DNA of 64,000 nucleotides from Asterochloris sp. CNOR1 (GCA_963969365.1 OZ017754.1:1116001-1180000); one strand, 5' to 3'. Counted from the stretch's first letter, positions 36,248-49,272 are shown. Notes: a model not told the origin generated them from the letters alone. Numbers and translations are program-made.

Positions 36248-37464
36248 TCACGACTCAAAAAGCTTTCCAGAGCCTCCCATCTGCAGCGTACAGGTGAATG
36301 GAAGAGCTACATAGCAGTGTTGTGTCGATCAGCACTTCTGTGCTGGGCGGCTGCTGAGCAGAGAAAAGGGGCTATGCATTGCTTCAGCTGTGAGATTTGC
36401 TGCTGGCTTAGCATTTGAAGCTACAGAGGCAGAGGCCCTCACCTCTTTAGGAGTTTCTGCATATTTTGGCAAGCCATCTTTGAAACTGGAGGCAGCAGTG
36501 CGAGACAGTGCTGTGCTGTCACAGAAAATGTGGAAGTGCGGCTTGAAGTCTGCAGCAACATCGCAAATGGTATATCTTCACATGCCTCAGCGGGAGTGTG
36601 CCCCTGTGACCACAGGCAGCTCACCAAAATCCTGAAGCATGGTTGCAGAGATGGACACCATCTTGGGTCCAGGCTTTGTGTTGATGACAGGACACCCGCA
36701 AGTGTTGCAGAAGTAGCGCACAGATGTGAGTTCTGCAGCGCACATGTTTGCAAAAGAGTCGAGCACCCATCACTGCAACAAGCAATTTGGTGAGCTGCGC
36801 CTACCTCCTCCTTTATTCACATCATGCTTTAGCAGCTTGTTGGTGGGCTTGACCTCACAAGCATCACCCACATCAAGACCCTGCAGTGCCAGCCAGGCAG
36901 CACTGTGGTCACAGCTTGGTTGCTGGCTTCTGCAGGAGACTGCTGGCTTGGATGGCTGTCAGAGACTGCAATCATGCCTGATCAGCTGGTACAAGGGGCA
37001 CACCACGAACTTGGCAGCCGCAATACAGCTCTTGTTGGTGCTGACGCTGGCGCTGAAGCAGACTCACATCCATTTTGTCCACTTGCACCAGCACGGATGG
37101 CCTCATCACTGCACCTGCATCAGTACATTGGCTGCAATGCGGACATGCAATACTATAAGTATGTGCTGCAGTACTTTCATCCTGCTCTGCTTGACATTAA
37201 TTGCACAAGAGTGAAGGACAGTTTCAAACAAATCGTCATGCTTTCAACCCACCAAAATTGTGTTGGCACTCGCTACACAGACAGTAGGCTTGGATTTTGG
37301 GCTCCCTGCAGTGCGCTGCTGAGCATCAGCGCCATTGCAAGCATTGTACTGCTTCCGAGCAGAACGCATGCATTGCTTATTCACAAGTCAAGCACAGCAC
37401 ACCTGCGCAGCACCAGCTGGACTGCCCCACACCAGCACTTGCCGTGAATCTCTTTTGATCCCAT
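36248..37464 (-). CDS. GFA/CENP-V zinc-binding domain protein
   Basis: Seven minus-strand exons join in phase: 37464-37403, 37305-37253, 37114-37068, 36880-36805, 36732-36625, 36549-36443 and 36280-36248 (TGA), giving 161 residues. The three zinc-ligand clusters of the Mss4-like GFA fold are all present and in order: CWCGAV in exon 1, YCLCSECQHNFGA in exon 2, and RYFCNTCGCPV in exon 5. The C-terminal signature KPHFHIFCDS...DGLPKYAETP is also typical. The family is named after glutathione-dependent formaldehyde-activating enzyme, but most members have no proven reaction. The protein is probably soluble. Very small exons (33-108 bp) were fixed by phase, all of which agree. The 231-bp gap to COQ8 (37465-37695) shows nothing recognisable. 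Confidence 0.88.
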
Positions 37465-37695
37465 GCTGCTTTGTGGCAAGGGCTGATTGGTCTCCCGGCT
37501 TTCGGCTGTCTCGTCAGAAAGAAAGCTAGCCCAAGTTGTCTCCTATTGCTGCTGCTGCACAATGCCTGGTGCCTAGTGTCGCTATCAAGACTGCCTCACA
37601 TTCATACATGCGGGCATAAGTGGCAATTGGGAAAGAGGATTGCCAATTGGAAGCAGACAATTGTACTCAATCATCACGGTTGAGTTGAAAGTGGA

Positions 37696-40600
37696 TCAAT
37701 CATCAAAGTTGTAGTTGTCATATGCATCCAGCAGAATCTGCCTGCAGGGCACCTTAGCGCCCAGCTTGATGCAGGCCAGGAAGGCCCCACTCAGCTTCCT
37801 GTGCAACGAGTAAGCCTCCTCAGGAGGGGCTGTCAGGCGATGCTTAAGCATGACGCCGCCCAGATCGCTGATGCGCTTGGTCAGGCCCCCTGCAGCAACA
37901 TAGCAATCTGGGTGGGCAGAAGGCCCATCAGCCCAGCAGGCAGGCCGAGCAGCACATGCAGCCACAGCAGCACAGCAGTGAACGCAAACCAGAGGTCCTG
38001 CCCTGCATCCTGTCATTTCGGCATCTCTTCTGCACAGAAAAGCAGGCTGACAAGAGGCTCTTCCTGCCTCAGCCTGCATTCTATCAACCCGGAACTGTTG
38101 CAACAGACTGCAGTGTGGGTGAGGGGGAGACTCGCTTCAGGATGCACCCCCGCTTTTGCCCTACACGCAGAGCAGGCGTAGCACATCAACTGTCGTCCTC
38201 ACCATGCTGGCTGAAGTCGTAGTCGCCATTGTGGGCAAAGGGCTGCCCCACCATGAAGCCTGCCTCCGTGTGGGCGTCCATCATGATCTTGGACTCATCA
38301 CCTGCAGGCAGGGCCATGACACTATGAACTCAAGGCTTGCATTTGAGGCATTCAGGTATGGACCCAGCCCGCAAGCAGTGAGGGACACACAGCGCAGCAC
38401 AGGCCTGGAAAAGCCGTCAGTTCCAGGGTTTGTCGGGGTCCTGCATCTCCAGGCTGCTCTATACCAACCATTGCTCATGGGGGACGACAGATGAGAGCAG
38501 GACTCTGGCAACATGACAAGCCCACAGACCTGAAGCAGGCCGTGCTGCCTCAAGCAATGCCACGCAAGGATGACCCTGCCAGCAGGATACAGTGCCGACG
38601 GCTACAAGCCCAGGGATTCTGATCAGGACCAGCGGCACCTGTGAGGAAGCCCATGCGGGTGGAGCGCAGGATGACCTCATCCCGATTCCTGTCGGCACAG
38701 GCTCGCACCATGCGCAGGTAGTCGTCCACAAAGCGCTTAGGATACTCCTTGGCAGCGCCAAAGTCGATCAAGCTCAGCGTGTCTGCAGGCAGCAGCATGG
38801 CACACCTCGTCATGCCAGGCCTTGGGGATTGGTGAGGGTTTGCAGATCCTGCGCAGCATGCTGGGACAGCAAATGTTGATTGGCTTAGTTTGTCTGCAGG
38901 CAGGGGGCGCCATCCAGCCCGACGAGTAGCCTAAACAGGGCCACATGCAAGACTTGCCACATCCTGCCGGGTGCAGTCCATCAGCAATGCAATAATCTAC
39001 AACATGCTCATTGTGGTATTCCAGCAAGCAAAGCTGGCAGTGACCCCACCTGAGGCCTCGTCGTACAGGAAGTTGCCCCAGTTGGGGTCAGTCTGCATGA
39101 AGCGCCACTCAAATAGCTCTTTGATGGTCAGCTTCAGCAGCAGCGTGCCCATGTCACTGCGCACCTCCTGGCTCATGGTCTTAGCCTGCAGCATGGTGTA
39201 CAAACATAGGGAGGAACAGAAAACAGTGCTGGCCCATGTGCCGAGCGGAGGACCGCAAACAGGGGCTGCAAAGGTCAAGGGAAGGCACCAGCAGATGCAG
39301 TGTGTGGCCCCTCCCGCTCATTGCTTTGCAGAATGCTGCAGGTGTCAGAGGGGCAGGCCGGTAGGACTGGACTTGCTGGTCCTCACGCACACCTGGGGTC
39401 ATCAGTCCAGTCCCGTTTCCCAGGGTCTGCCATGGGGCAAGCAGTGTGAGCAGCGTCTGCAGTCCCGAGGTCTGTATGACGCTGCTGGTGCTTGACACGG
39501 CATGCTTGGCTTCCCCTTGCAATTGCCCAGCTCATGCAAGAATGTTGCTTGCAGGCAACATTCCAGCCAGCTGAGTCGGGCAGCTGACCTCCGGTGGGCG
39601 CCCAGACCCATGCCTCACTGCACAGCACTTCTCTCTTGACAGCTCACCCACCACAGCAGGCACTGCCACCTACCAGCGCAGTCCTCACGGCAGACATGCA
39701 CTCACAAGGGAGCAGGCTTCCCACAAGCATCTCAAGCAAGCCGTACAGGCGTCACAAGCAGAGCCCTGATGCAGCTGATCTTGTCACTGTGGCATCTGCC
39801 CCCTGTACTTGATGCACAGCACAGTCCTCCCTGAGAGGGGCACGCTGCCCCAGACACACTTGTGCATGGTGGCCTTGTCATGCCAGCCAGGCAGCCCAGC
39901 GGTGACGGTGTGGCCACACAGGATGAGGGACGTCATGGGGCAAGCAGGCCTCTCTTGCAGCTGACTGCGTCTCTGCTCACGCCCGCATGTACTTGCTGCA
40001 TCCCACTGTGTTGCCCATGAGCTCATCCGCGACTGCTGGGCCAACATGTACCGTACTGGTTGCCTTGTCAAGGCCAGCTGTGCGATGCAGCGGTGCAGGG
40101 CTCTTGCAGTGTGTGCAAGCCAACCCTTGTTACAGCTGACCTGTCAAAACAGGCGCCCCAGACCCACTCGCTGCTTAGATCAGTCAGCTTTGCAAACGTG
40201 TTCCAGTGAAGGCAAGTACAGAGCGGTATGCCACAGTGGACAGGCAGGCCCACAGTGCTGACCTTGTCAATGTGGACGCCCGACACATACTCGCTGCACA
40301 GCACGGTCTTGCCCGACAACTCGTCCACCACTGCTGGGACGCGCATGTACTCCGGGAAGGCGGGGTCACCCTCCACCAGCTGCTTGAAGCGCTTCTGGCA
40401 GCGGGCCTCGTACTCATAGTCGCACTCCAGCGCCAGCTCCCGCTTGGCCACCTACAGGGGCCGGGAGGGTAGATGCATCTGTTGTACTAATGGTAGAGCA
40501 GAGGGGCAGCCGCGCTCTGCCCACAGATTCAAGGCAGCATTGCGCTTCGCCATGTGCGGCCAGGGCAGAGCAGGTCATGCTGTGCAGATGGGGCAGCAAA

Positions 40601-43600
40601 TCAGCCTGCTGTCGGCCATTTGAAGCACTCCTTGGCCCAGCCTGTGCTTGGCCGGCTGCTGAAAGGACACCGGGAGACCTGCAGTATTCACGCGCCTGGG
40701 AGTCTTGCTTGCACTTCGATGCCAATTGAGGAAAGGGCTCCTTGGGGGTGGCAGCCTGCTTGGCAGCTGACTGCCTTTTCCCTCAGGCTGCCCACTGGCT
40801 GCGCCCTCAAACGACAGCCCCTTGCGCACCATGTTGTTAATGCTGATGTGGCAGCGCAACACTACAACAACATCAAGATCATTACTGTGTGTGTGCATGT
40901 ATGCTGCTTAGATCTTGCGCCTCGCCTTGGCCGCGTCCTCCACATACAACCCCTTGGGCAGCAGGTTGCCAATGCTGATGATGCGCATCAGGTTGTCCAC
41001 ATCGCTCTCAATGCTGCGAGCGACGCCAGGGTACTGGATCTTCATCACCACGCGGCGCCCATCGTGCAGCACGCCGCTGTGCACCTGCAGCTGAGCAGTG
41101 CGCACTCACGCAACATGCTGCAGACGCAGAGCTTGGCACAGCTGGGTGCCCTCTGCGGCACCCTTTCCCCAGAACGCCCTGCACCAAAGCAGGCTGGGCT
41201 GCTTGAGGTGCAACTGCAGCTTGCAGCAGCATGTCTAGCTGAGGGACTGACCCCCTACTTACATGACATGAGGGTGACATGCAGCTGCATGCCGGTAGCA
41301 GGGCGCTATGCAGCGTCAATGGAGCCACGCAACCCAGGAACAGCCTGGACCCTTCACAGGCAGGTCCTTGATGCCCTCACCGAGCGTCCCACAGGGCAGA
41401 GCAAGTCATGCCACACCTGCAGCAGTGGCAGCGCCTGAAGGGCTGCCCTCACACCACTGCAGCTGTGCTACTGGTGGTAAACGGGGCTGCTTGCCCGTAC
41501 CTGGCCATGGGGCATGCATCTGTGTATCAGTGCCTACACGTGCAACTGCCCATGAAAATGCAGATGCTGTGCAGGGAGCAACTGCAGCCCATCAGCACAA
41601 CCTCCACCTATGTCTTTGCAGCTGAATGCAGCCTGTTTGGCCCCCTTGCGCACACATGCACAGTACAGAGAGCAGGTTCTAGATGCTGCAGGAGCAGCAG
41701 CAGCCCTCCAGCACAACACACCAGCTGGCAGTGGCTGAACTTCCAACGTTGTGTTCAGCAGTATTGACCAAGCAGCAGCAAGGTATGATCACTGAGTTTT
41801 GCAGGCTCTGCAAGGCACAGCAGCCAGTCGTTGACGCGCGGCCTGTGGGGTGAACCCTCCTCCATGAGATGGAGGCAGCAGCCTGCTTGGACAGGACTGT
41901 TCCCCTGTCAAGCTGAGGCGCGAGGCTGCCTGTGGTGCCCCTGCGCACCTGCCCAATAGAAGCAGCTGCAAGTGGTTCGTCATCGAACTCCTTCAGCTTG
42001 CTGCGCCACTCAGGCCCCAGCTCTGCGCTGATCACTGACTCCAGCTGGCCCCGGGGCATGATGTCGGCCCCTGCCCGCACACGTTCCAGGGCTGCCTGGA
42101 ACTGCATGTACCAGGAAGCCAACTTGTCGGTGTCAGGGGGCACGCCTGCCATTCACTGCTGCTGTGTTGGCTAGGGACAGCTGTCCAGCCTTTATCACGT
42201 CCTGAGCTATCTCAAGGAGCACAATTGCAGCGCTCGTCTTGTCACATGACAGCACAGCCTGTAACTGCAGGGTTTGACAGCGAAAGCTCAGGCTCTGCAG
42301 GCGCCCCCTGCGCTCAGCCATCAGCGGCCATCCATGTCTGCAGAGGAGCACCAGGGCCCTGGAGGCACAACGTCGGGGCCAGCCCCCACATGCTGCCGGA
42401 TGTTCAGGACTGTATGGTTTGCTTGCCACCTCGGTGAGCAAGCAATGACGCTGCACGCCACCCCAGAGCGGCAGGGCAGCTGCACACACAAGGACGCCCA
42501 TGTCTTGCAGTCGTGCTGCACAGAGTCATGGCTGTGCACATGGCAATGCTGGCCCTGCCCCAGAGCAGGAAAATGGAATCCAGCACTTGTGTGCGCTGCA
42601 GCCTTGCCAAGGGCAGCAGCTCATGCCCTGGTCAGGCAGTGACCCACAGCTGTGCCAACATTTCTCACAGGTGTTGCACACATCTGCTTGCCATGCCGTG
42701 GCAGCATGCGCTTGTCCTGGACGGACAGCATTTGCCAACCAGCTGGAGACTTCCACTGCCTGACAGGATGGCATTCAACCACACTGCATGCATGGGAGCC
42801 TGTGCAGCATGGCCTTTCAGCAGCAGACTGCATGCAGTTGCATGGCAGCCACAGCTCAATGGACAGCATCTCAAATACCCTTTCCGACAGCCAGACCTGG
42901 TATTTGGACGTTCACGGCAGCCAGTCACCTGAGGGGGTAGCATGCCCTCGTCCTGGATGGACAGCATTTGGCCCAGCTTCAGCGCGGCTCCGCGCATTCG
43001 GCACAGTGCGTCTGCTAGGCGCTGCGCATTCTGCTCGGTCAGGTACTTGTTGCGCCCGGCCTCCTCCTGCTCGCTCCTGGCTGGGCTGAAAAAGTTGCTG
43101 ACCTGCAGCAGACGAGAAACCTGAAGTGGCTGCCTCCCGGAAGGCTGCTGGCCTGCAGGACGGGCGGCAGCTGAGTGCATGCTGGCGCTGCAGAGTGGCT
43201 GCAAGGCCACTGACTGTGTTGACTGGGGCTGAAGGTCTTGCTGACCTGCAGCAAAGGGGCCAGCCAAGGGTCTGCTGTTTTTGCTTGGTCGGCAGGGCAG
43301 CAGCTGGCCAGCTGCTGCTGACAGGCAGCCTGCTTGATGCATCCTTCAGAGGGAGTCCCTGGTTGCAAAGCACACACCTAGCTGATGCCGGCACACAAGC
43401 CACAGCAGACACAACACTCAGCATTGATTCAGACTTGTGACTGATGGGAGGGCCACTCTGTAGCACGCCCAGTCACAGGCAAACACACTGTAAAGAAGCT
43501 GCCAGCCATCCGGTCCTGCAACTCCAGGTGCACAGGCCTGCAGGGCCATGCGACGAGTCATGTGTGCCTGCCAGCGCAGCAGCTCACTGAGTCACGCATG

Positions 43601-46600
43601 CTGCCATACAGCAGGCTGGCCCCCAGGCCAGCAAAGCCGGCAGCGCGGCCCACGGGGCTGCTGGGCACTCGCCGCTCCCGCAGCTTCCTGCGAGCCTCAT
43701 GCTTCTCATTGTGCACCTGCAGGGGCAGGAGGTGTCAGGACTGGTGCTGTCTGCAGATCCGAGATGAGATGCTGCTGAGGTAATCATGGTTGAGCACCTG
43801 CAGCGGCAGCGTGTGTCACTGATGAGCGCTGTGTTGAAGAGCATTGCGCCGTTATCCTGGGGCAGTACTGCCTGAGTACAACCCAGGGCTGCAAGCATGC
43901 TGCCCTGCACCTGCACCAGTAGAAAGGATGCAATTGACTGTATTTGCACGTAGCTCGTACAACAGAAACAAGAGTTGTGGTTCCCACAGCTGCCTGCAAG
44001 CATCATGCTGATCCCAAGGGCAGGGATCATAGGCAATGAGTGGATCCCTGAAAGGGGTTTGCCGAGGCTAGGGGCTACACCGTCTGGGGGTGGAGGTGTC
44101 CGGTCGGAGACCGCCTTCCCACACAGGTCTTTGCAGGTTGATGCCAGCCGTGAGGCCTGCCCCACACCAGTGAGCCTGCTGGACTGCACGCTGCATGGCT
44201 AGCCAGGAAGCCCTCAGCCTCAGAGTGATGAAATGGCAGTGCAGCTGCACCATAACTGCTGCCCAACCAAGTCAATTGCGGGCCCTGGAGGGTTGGTGCT
44301 AGCTCATCTCACCAGACGACTCCCAGCTGGCCTGCTGGCGGTGCTGCCAGATGGGCAGCCAGCACAACTTCATCATAAAATGGAGTCCCAGATGGCCATC
44401 AACTCCTGCTGGTCCCTGCATCGGGCGCTCTTGGCGGCGCTGCTTTGACCAGCTGTGGTGAGGCCAGGTGTCATTGCCGCCAGCTGTCAAGTGCACGAGG
44501 GCCAGCAGCACATAGCAGTTTTTCAATCTAGGCAGGTGCTGGCGCCACCTTCTCACCTCCTGCTGGTGCCTGGTCAGACGCTCCTGGTGACGCTGCCGCC
44601 ACTGGTCGTGCTCCCATCGGGGTGCGTGCTGCGGCGGCGGAGGGGGCACGTCTGCCGGCAGGCTCTGTGCCTTTTGGGCTGCCTCCTGCTCGATCTCCCT
44701 GTCTGCTTGTGCCGTTTGCTCACCCACCTGGGGTTGAGCTGGGGTCTGTCTGTGTAAGGGTGGTTGGTGGGGTGTGCTGGCTGCAGACATGGCAGGTTCT
44801 GGGGCTTGGGCTTGGGCAGGGAGGGGAGGGGTCTGTGGCTGGCCACTGGCTGATGCAGAGTCATCTTCCCTGCAGAGGAAGGGCATAACAGCATTAATTG
44901 GTGCAGCACATAACACAGCATCAGCAGCAACAAGGTGCAGGGACAGTCACTCATGCGTTGCATTAGCTGGCTGCATGAGTGGGCAGTGCAAAGGGACCAT
45001 CATTGACTTTTGCTTTTGAGAGCTTCGATGTGTTGGCTTTACCCCAGTCCAACATTCAGGTCCTAAAAGTTGCCGATGCAACACGACCAATGTTGACTGC
45101 TCAGCCGTTTTAGCCCTCAATCACGATGTTGACCAAAGGTCATGCCGCGGCTGCAGGTACAAAAGGACCGCAGCCAGGCACTGTGTCACTGTGGCTGCTC
45201 ATCTGGCCTGCTCTTTGGCGAACAGCTCTGATCCCACTGGCCATGTGTGCCATCACACATTGACAACTGCAGCTCACCTTGCCTGCTGAGTCCCCAGCAT
45301 CTCCTCGTTCATGCCATGTATCTGCACAGTGTCCACCTCATCTTCAGCCACAGAGGTTGGCCGCATTGGGTCTGGCTGCGCAGGACTGGTCGGCTGGGGC
45401 ATGGCTGCAGCATGCACAAGTGCAAGCTCACATCGCTGGGCATTCACAGATGACTCGGCAAGGTGTCCAACGGCAATGCTGGCAGACCCACACAGGCACA
45501 GAGTCAGCAGGAGGCACAACACTGAAGCACTGAATCTCGTGTTTGCTAGCGCATCCTACGCTGCAGTCAAACAGACAGCCTCATTCATGTCAGACACTCA
45601 TTGTGTGTCTTGCACTCCACTTCCACCTGAGCTGCTCAGTAGTGAATCAGTGGACAACAGGGAAACAGCAGTGAGAGACCCTTATGGTAGCCTGTCTCTC
45701 AGGGTGCTCTGCAAGGAGCCTCACTTGCTGCCCGGCTGGCTCTAACTGCATCGTCAGGGGGCAGCGTGTGCGAGACATGGACCTCCTCCAGTTCTGGCTC
45801 AAAGGGGTCATTGGTGGTATCAGCAAGAGTGGCTGCCCCGCCTGCAGCGGGTGCCTGGGCACCAGAATTGGCATGGGGCTGATGCGCCTGCCGCGGGTAG
45901 CTGTGCTGCTGGAACCCTGCACGTGCACAGCAGGTGTGAGGCTATGAGCCAGTAGGGCGCATGAAGTTATCAAGGTCTAGCGACACAACATGAAATGACC
46001 AGGAGCTGACCCCAGCTATGCCCGCAAACTTCACCTGGTCCAGTGAGGCAAAGCCATGGAAGTCATTGTTGAACATGCACATGCTGGCCACGATGTATCA
46101 TCAGACTGGCAGCCCTTGTTCAGGGTGCTGCCATTGCAGGCACCCTGGCTTTGCAGGGAGTCCAGAGACGTGGCTGTGTGCAAGCTTCTGCGACAAATGT
46201 GCCTGCTGGTGCTTACCAGACGTGCCAAAGGGAGACTGGTCTGGCAGGCCAGTCCTCCCTGCCCCCTCCTGCACAGCCGCCCCCGTCTGCTGCTGCAGTA
46301 CCTGTGAAGATGCAGTCATGTCATGGGACAGCAACAAAGCCAGCCAAGCCTCCGCCCTTACGCTAAGTGCTGGAGTGGGGTGGAGCAGGCATGCATCAGA
46401 AGGGCTGTTGAGCCAGACTGCATAAGTCATGCAACATCAGCTCAGATCTCAGCTTGTGGCGCCTGGGACACCGACATGAAAACACAAGGCGATCACTGCT
46501 TATCTATGACGTGAGAACAGCACAGCATGCGGTACTGTGCCTGCCGACACCCACATGTGCCTGCTGGGGTGCCTGCTGAGGTGCGCAATGCAAGGCTAAG

Positions 46601-48622
46601 TTCCCAGGTGTGCCCGCTGCAGCCATGCTGAGCCATCAATCTCAGCCATCAATCAGGCCAGTACAGCTGCGTGCCCCCTGCATGCCCACCTGTGCCTGCT
46701 GCATGCCCGCCTGAGCCATTGTCCGTGCCAAGCCCATGCCCTGCTGCGCGGCTGCGTTGAGCTCTTGCAGCACTGCCTCAGGGCCCCGCTGGGCTGCCTG
46801 AAGCGTGCTGGAGAGGGCCTGTGCCCCCTGCTGCAGCCCCTGCCCTGCCAGGTGGTCCAGCCCTGCAGCAGGTGCGTTGTGGGGATGACAAGGAGTACTA
46901 GCTGCAAGGATGTAAAGGAGGAGTGGTCACAGCTGCAATCCCTTTGAGCAGCCAGGTAGTGGGTCACTGCTGGGACTGCATGGCCAGTGGTGTTGCTGTC
47001 GTTTCTGCCCAGCTGGTCCCGGCAGGCAGGGAGCGTCAGGTGAATGCTGAGAGGTGGAGGTGGAAGTCATAGCAGCCAGATTCTTTCCTGAACAGCAAGC
47101 GGAATGACATGAAGGACACTGATGTGAGACTTGGACTGATGCCAGGAAATAGAAGCCAGCACAGCAGCGAGTCTAAACAGAGGCATTTGGCAGAGGGCAC
47201 AGGCTCATTGGCCTGCTTGTGCATCACCTGAGTTACTGGATGGTGGCGCAGAGGTGCCTGCCCCTGCCTGCCGGGGCAACCCCTGAAACTGTGCTGAGGG
47301 CCGCCTCCTCCCCCCTGGCCGACCCTGGCCAGCAGAGCCTTTTAGCTGGCCACTGCCGCGCCACGCGTCAAACACCAGCTGCGTGCGCTGTTGCCTCCTC
47401 GAGGTAGCAGCCTGCACAAGGCAACAGCTGTGAAGTCCGTGCAGCTCTGCGGCACCACACCGCGTGCCCCCAGCATGAGGCAAGGAAGGCAACAACATGA
47501 GCACAGAGCAGACATGGATGGTTGCCAGGCCTGCGCGGCAGGTAATGTGTCCAGGTGCAGGGTGATAGGCGGCGCTTGCACCTGCTACTTGGACGCATGG
47601 CCTCAGCGAGGTGCTGACTCACCCCTGGCGCCGGTTGCTGGTAGGGCTCAGGAGCTGCTGGCTGCTGCGTCTGGGGCGGCTGCTGAACAGCATGCATGGC
47701 TTGCTGGGCCTGCTGCTGCATTGTTTGCTGCGCCTGCTCGGCAGAGGAGGCCGCCCCTGCCCTCAGTCCCTCAAAGATGGGCTGCGCATTCTGAGCCACG
47801 CCTGCAGCAGCATGAAGCAGGTTGATCAATGTAGCCGCCAGTGCAAGGCTGCAGGAGGAGGCTGGCCAACCCTGACAGTGACTGCGGTCACAGCACAGGA
47901 ATGGCATCCCAGCACAGTGGCAGGCAGCTAGGTCCTAGGCGTGCAGCTTGCGAGCTGAAGCAACCAGTGAATTTTGAACATCATCCTGGCTCACGCCTGC
48001 GGCAGCATGCCTCCACGGTGGGGCATGCAGAGCAGATTTGATGCTTCACGGGCCACTGGTGAAGACCCATACTGAGAGTCGGGTCACGCTTGAAGCTGGC
48101 AGCATGTTACAAGCAGCTGTCAGCGCAATGGCCATCGACACTGCTACGCAGCAAGTATCGTGCTGTCATGCACCGGAGCATCGGACGCATCAGCCTGGAG
48201 GCTCGCTTGCCTTGCATGCTCTGGGCCACATTTTCAGCTGCCACGGCAGCCTCTTTGGCAGCCTTCTCCATGGCCCTGGCAGCAGGCTCGCTCTGCCGCA
48301 TGGCCGCATCTGCTGCCGCCTGGGCAGCCCCCTTCAAATCCCCTTGCCCGGCACGTTGCAGAGATTGGCTGCAGCAGGACAGCAATTGATACATCAAATA
48401 AGGCTCTGTAGAGTAAGAAGCAGTCAACAAACTATTTCCGAGCATCAGCAGAGAGGTGGCCAGCTCAGCACACACTCAACAACTTCATTGTGCACTGCAG
48501 CACATGATTGCATGGCTAGCAATCTATACCCACCTGTCTGCAGCTGCCTTGGCAGCAACCAGGGCAAGCCCTCTGAGAATTCTTGCAGCATCCTCAAAGT
48601 GTTTGGGACTGAGGAATGACAT
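37696..48622 (-). CDS. COQ8: COQ8/ABC1 (ADCK3-type) atypical kinase with long N-terminus
   Basis: Eighteen minus-strand exons join in phase to about 958 residues: 48622-48534, 48368-48211, 47801-47623, 47411-47228, 46862-46690, 46301-46217, 45916-45725, 45404-45278, 44869-44557, 43716-43588, 43102-42929, 42101-41949, 41084-40926, 40451-40263, 39185-39050, 38782-38639, 38301-38203, 37889-37696. Core features: [20 protein letters not shown], the KxGQ motif in [11 protein letters not shown], the Ala-rich loop [10 protein letters not shown], Lys in [40 protein letters not shown], and the C-terminal [18 protein letters not shown]. This matches the plant mitochondrial ABC1 protein of ubiquinone biosynthesis. 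About 500 residues rich in Gln, Ala and Pro precede the core. Introns 2 and 13 appear to use GC donors. Introns 11, 10 and 14 carry decayed exon-end copies. Confidence 0.92.
39773..39845 (-). repeat. Decayed copy B of COQ8 exon 14 3' region
   Basis: GCTGATCTTGTCACTGTGG and GATGCACAGCACAGTCCT resemble GCTGACCTTGTCAATGTGG and GCTGCACAGCACGGTCTT at 40257-40310. The minus translation contains GRTVLC beside the genuine GKTVLC. Confidence 0.75.
39979..40055 (-). repeat. Decayed copy A of COQ8 exon 14 3' region
   Basis: ACGCCCGCATGTACTTGCTG, GTTGCCC and GACTGCTGGGCCAACATGTA follow the order of exon 14 sequence at 40276-40352. The copy lies within intron 14 at about 300 bp distance. Confidence 0.75.
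42701..42743 (-). repeat. Decayed copy of COQ8 exon 11 3' end
   Basis: AGCATGCGCTTGTCCTGGAC then GGACAGCATTTG resembles AGCATGCCCTCGTCCTGGAT then GGACAGCATTTG at 42939-42970, the end of exon 11 ([11 protein letters not shown]). It lies in intron 11. Confidence 0.85.
43225..43257 (-). repeat. Decayed copy of COQ8 exon 11 5' junction
   Basis: GGGCTGAAGGTCTTGCTGAC plus CTGCAGCA matches GGGCTGAAAAAGTTGCTGAC plus CTGCAGCA at 43083-43110, including the acceptor. The minus translation reads VSKTFSP beside the real VSNFFSP. Confidence 0.9.
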
Positions 48623-48757
48623 AGCAGCTGTCCTAGGACGGCAGACTGCTGAACAGGGTCATGCAGCTGAGATTGGGTGGCACAATTCTAACCACTCGAC
48701 CTCGTCGGTCAACTCCTAGTCAAACCATATCAAAATAAAAAAACCCATGCTTGCAGC
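48623..48757. promoter_or_regulatory. Bidirectional promoter region, COQ8/DUF3253
   Basis: 135 bp separate the COQ8 ATG (minus 48622) from the DUF3253 ATG (plus 48758). An A-rich stretch lies at 48731-48743. No TATA box is clear. Confidence 0.5.
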
Positions 48758-49272
48758 ATGTCCCCCAAGAGAAAGCGTGAGGATGGGTGCAGTTCCAGCA
48801 AGAAGCCAAGAACGGAAGTACGGAGACATGCCACCTTGCATCAAGGTGGTCAGCTGAGTGCAGCATGCATCCTGAGTGCACTGCTGCCTGCAGGAGGCCC
48901 CTGTTAAGACTGATGGTGCCCTTAGGAGCAGTATGAAGGACACAATGATGCAGCTGCTGCAGCAGCGCGGCTCTGACAAAACATTGTGACCCAGCGAGGT
49001 GCCGAGGAAGCTGAGACCAAAGCATTGGAGGCTTCTCATGGATGAGACAAGGGCAATTGCCTGTTGCTGTGCCAGGGAAGGCCTCCTTCAGGTACCCAGC
49101 GTTGAGCTGTAAAGCAGCTGCTCTGGTTCAGCTCCGTGGGCACGCTTCAATCAGATTTCCAACTTGCGTGGTGCAGGTGGAGCAGAAAGGCAAGGTGGTG
49201 GATGCAGCTGAAGCCAAGGGGCCCATCAGGCTCCGCCTTTGCAAGGAAGGCAGCAGCGAGCAATCCCATTGA
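48758..49272 (+). CDS. DUF3253 protein, candidate selenoprotein (in-frame TGA)
   Basis: Three exons join in phase: 48758-48817, 48894-49091 and 49177-49272 (final TGA), coding 117 residues. The basic N-terminus is MSPKRKRED-x-CSSSKKPR. The DUF3253 core follows: SSMKDTMMQLLQQRGSDKTL, then TGA (48987-48989), then PSEVPRKLRPKHWRLLMDET and VVDAAEAKGPIRLRL. In the family as I recall it, the position before PSEV is a conserved cysteine (T-I-C-P-S-E-V). The interrupting codon thus falls exactly on Cys, one base away from TGC or TGT. Every other codon and both introns are intact. Either UGA encodes selenocysteine, or this is a single-nonsense pseudogene. Family function is unknown. A SECIS-like fold lies 3' of the stop. 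Confidence 0.75.

Noticed and set aside
39594-40060. Possible extra COQ8 exons resembling exon 14
   Set aside because: The similar blocks contain indels and stops and would duplicate a unique part of the kinase fold. They are better read as decayed copies in intron 14.
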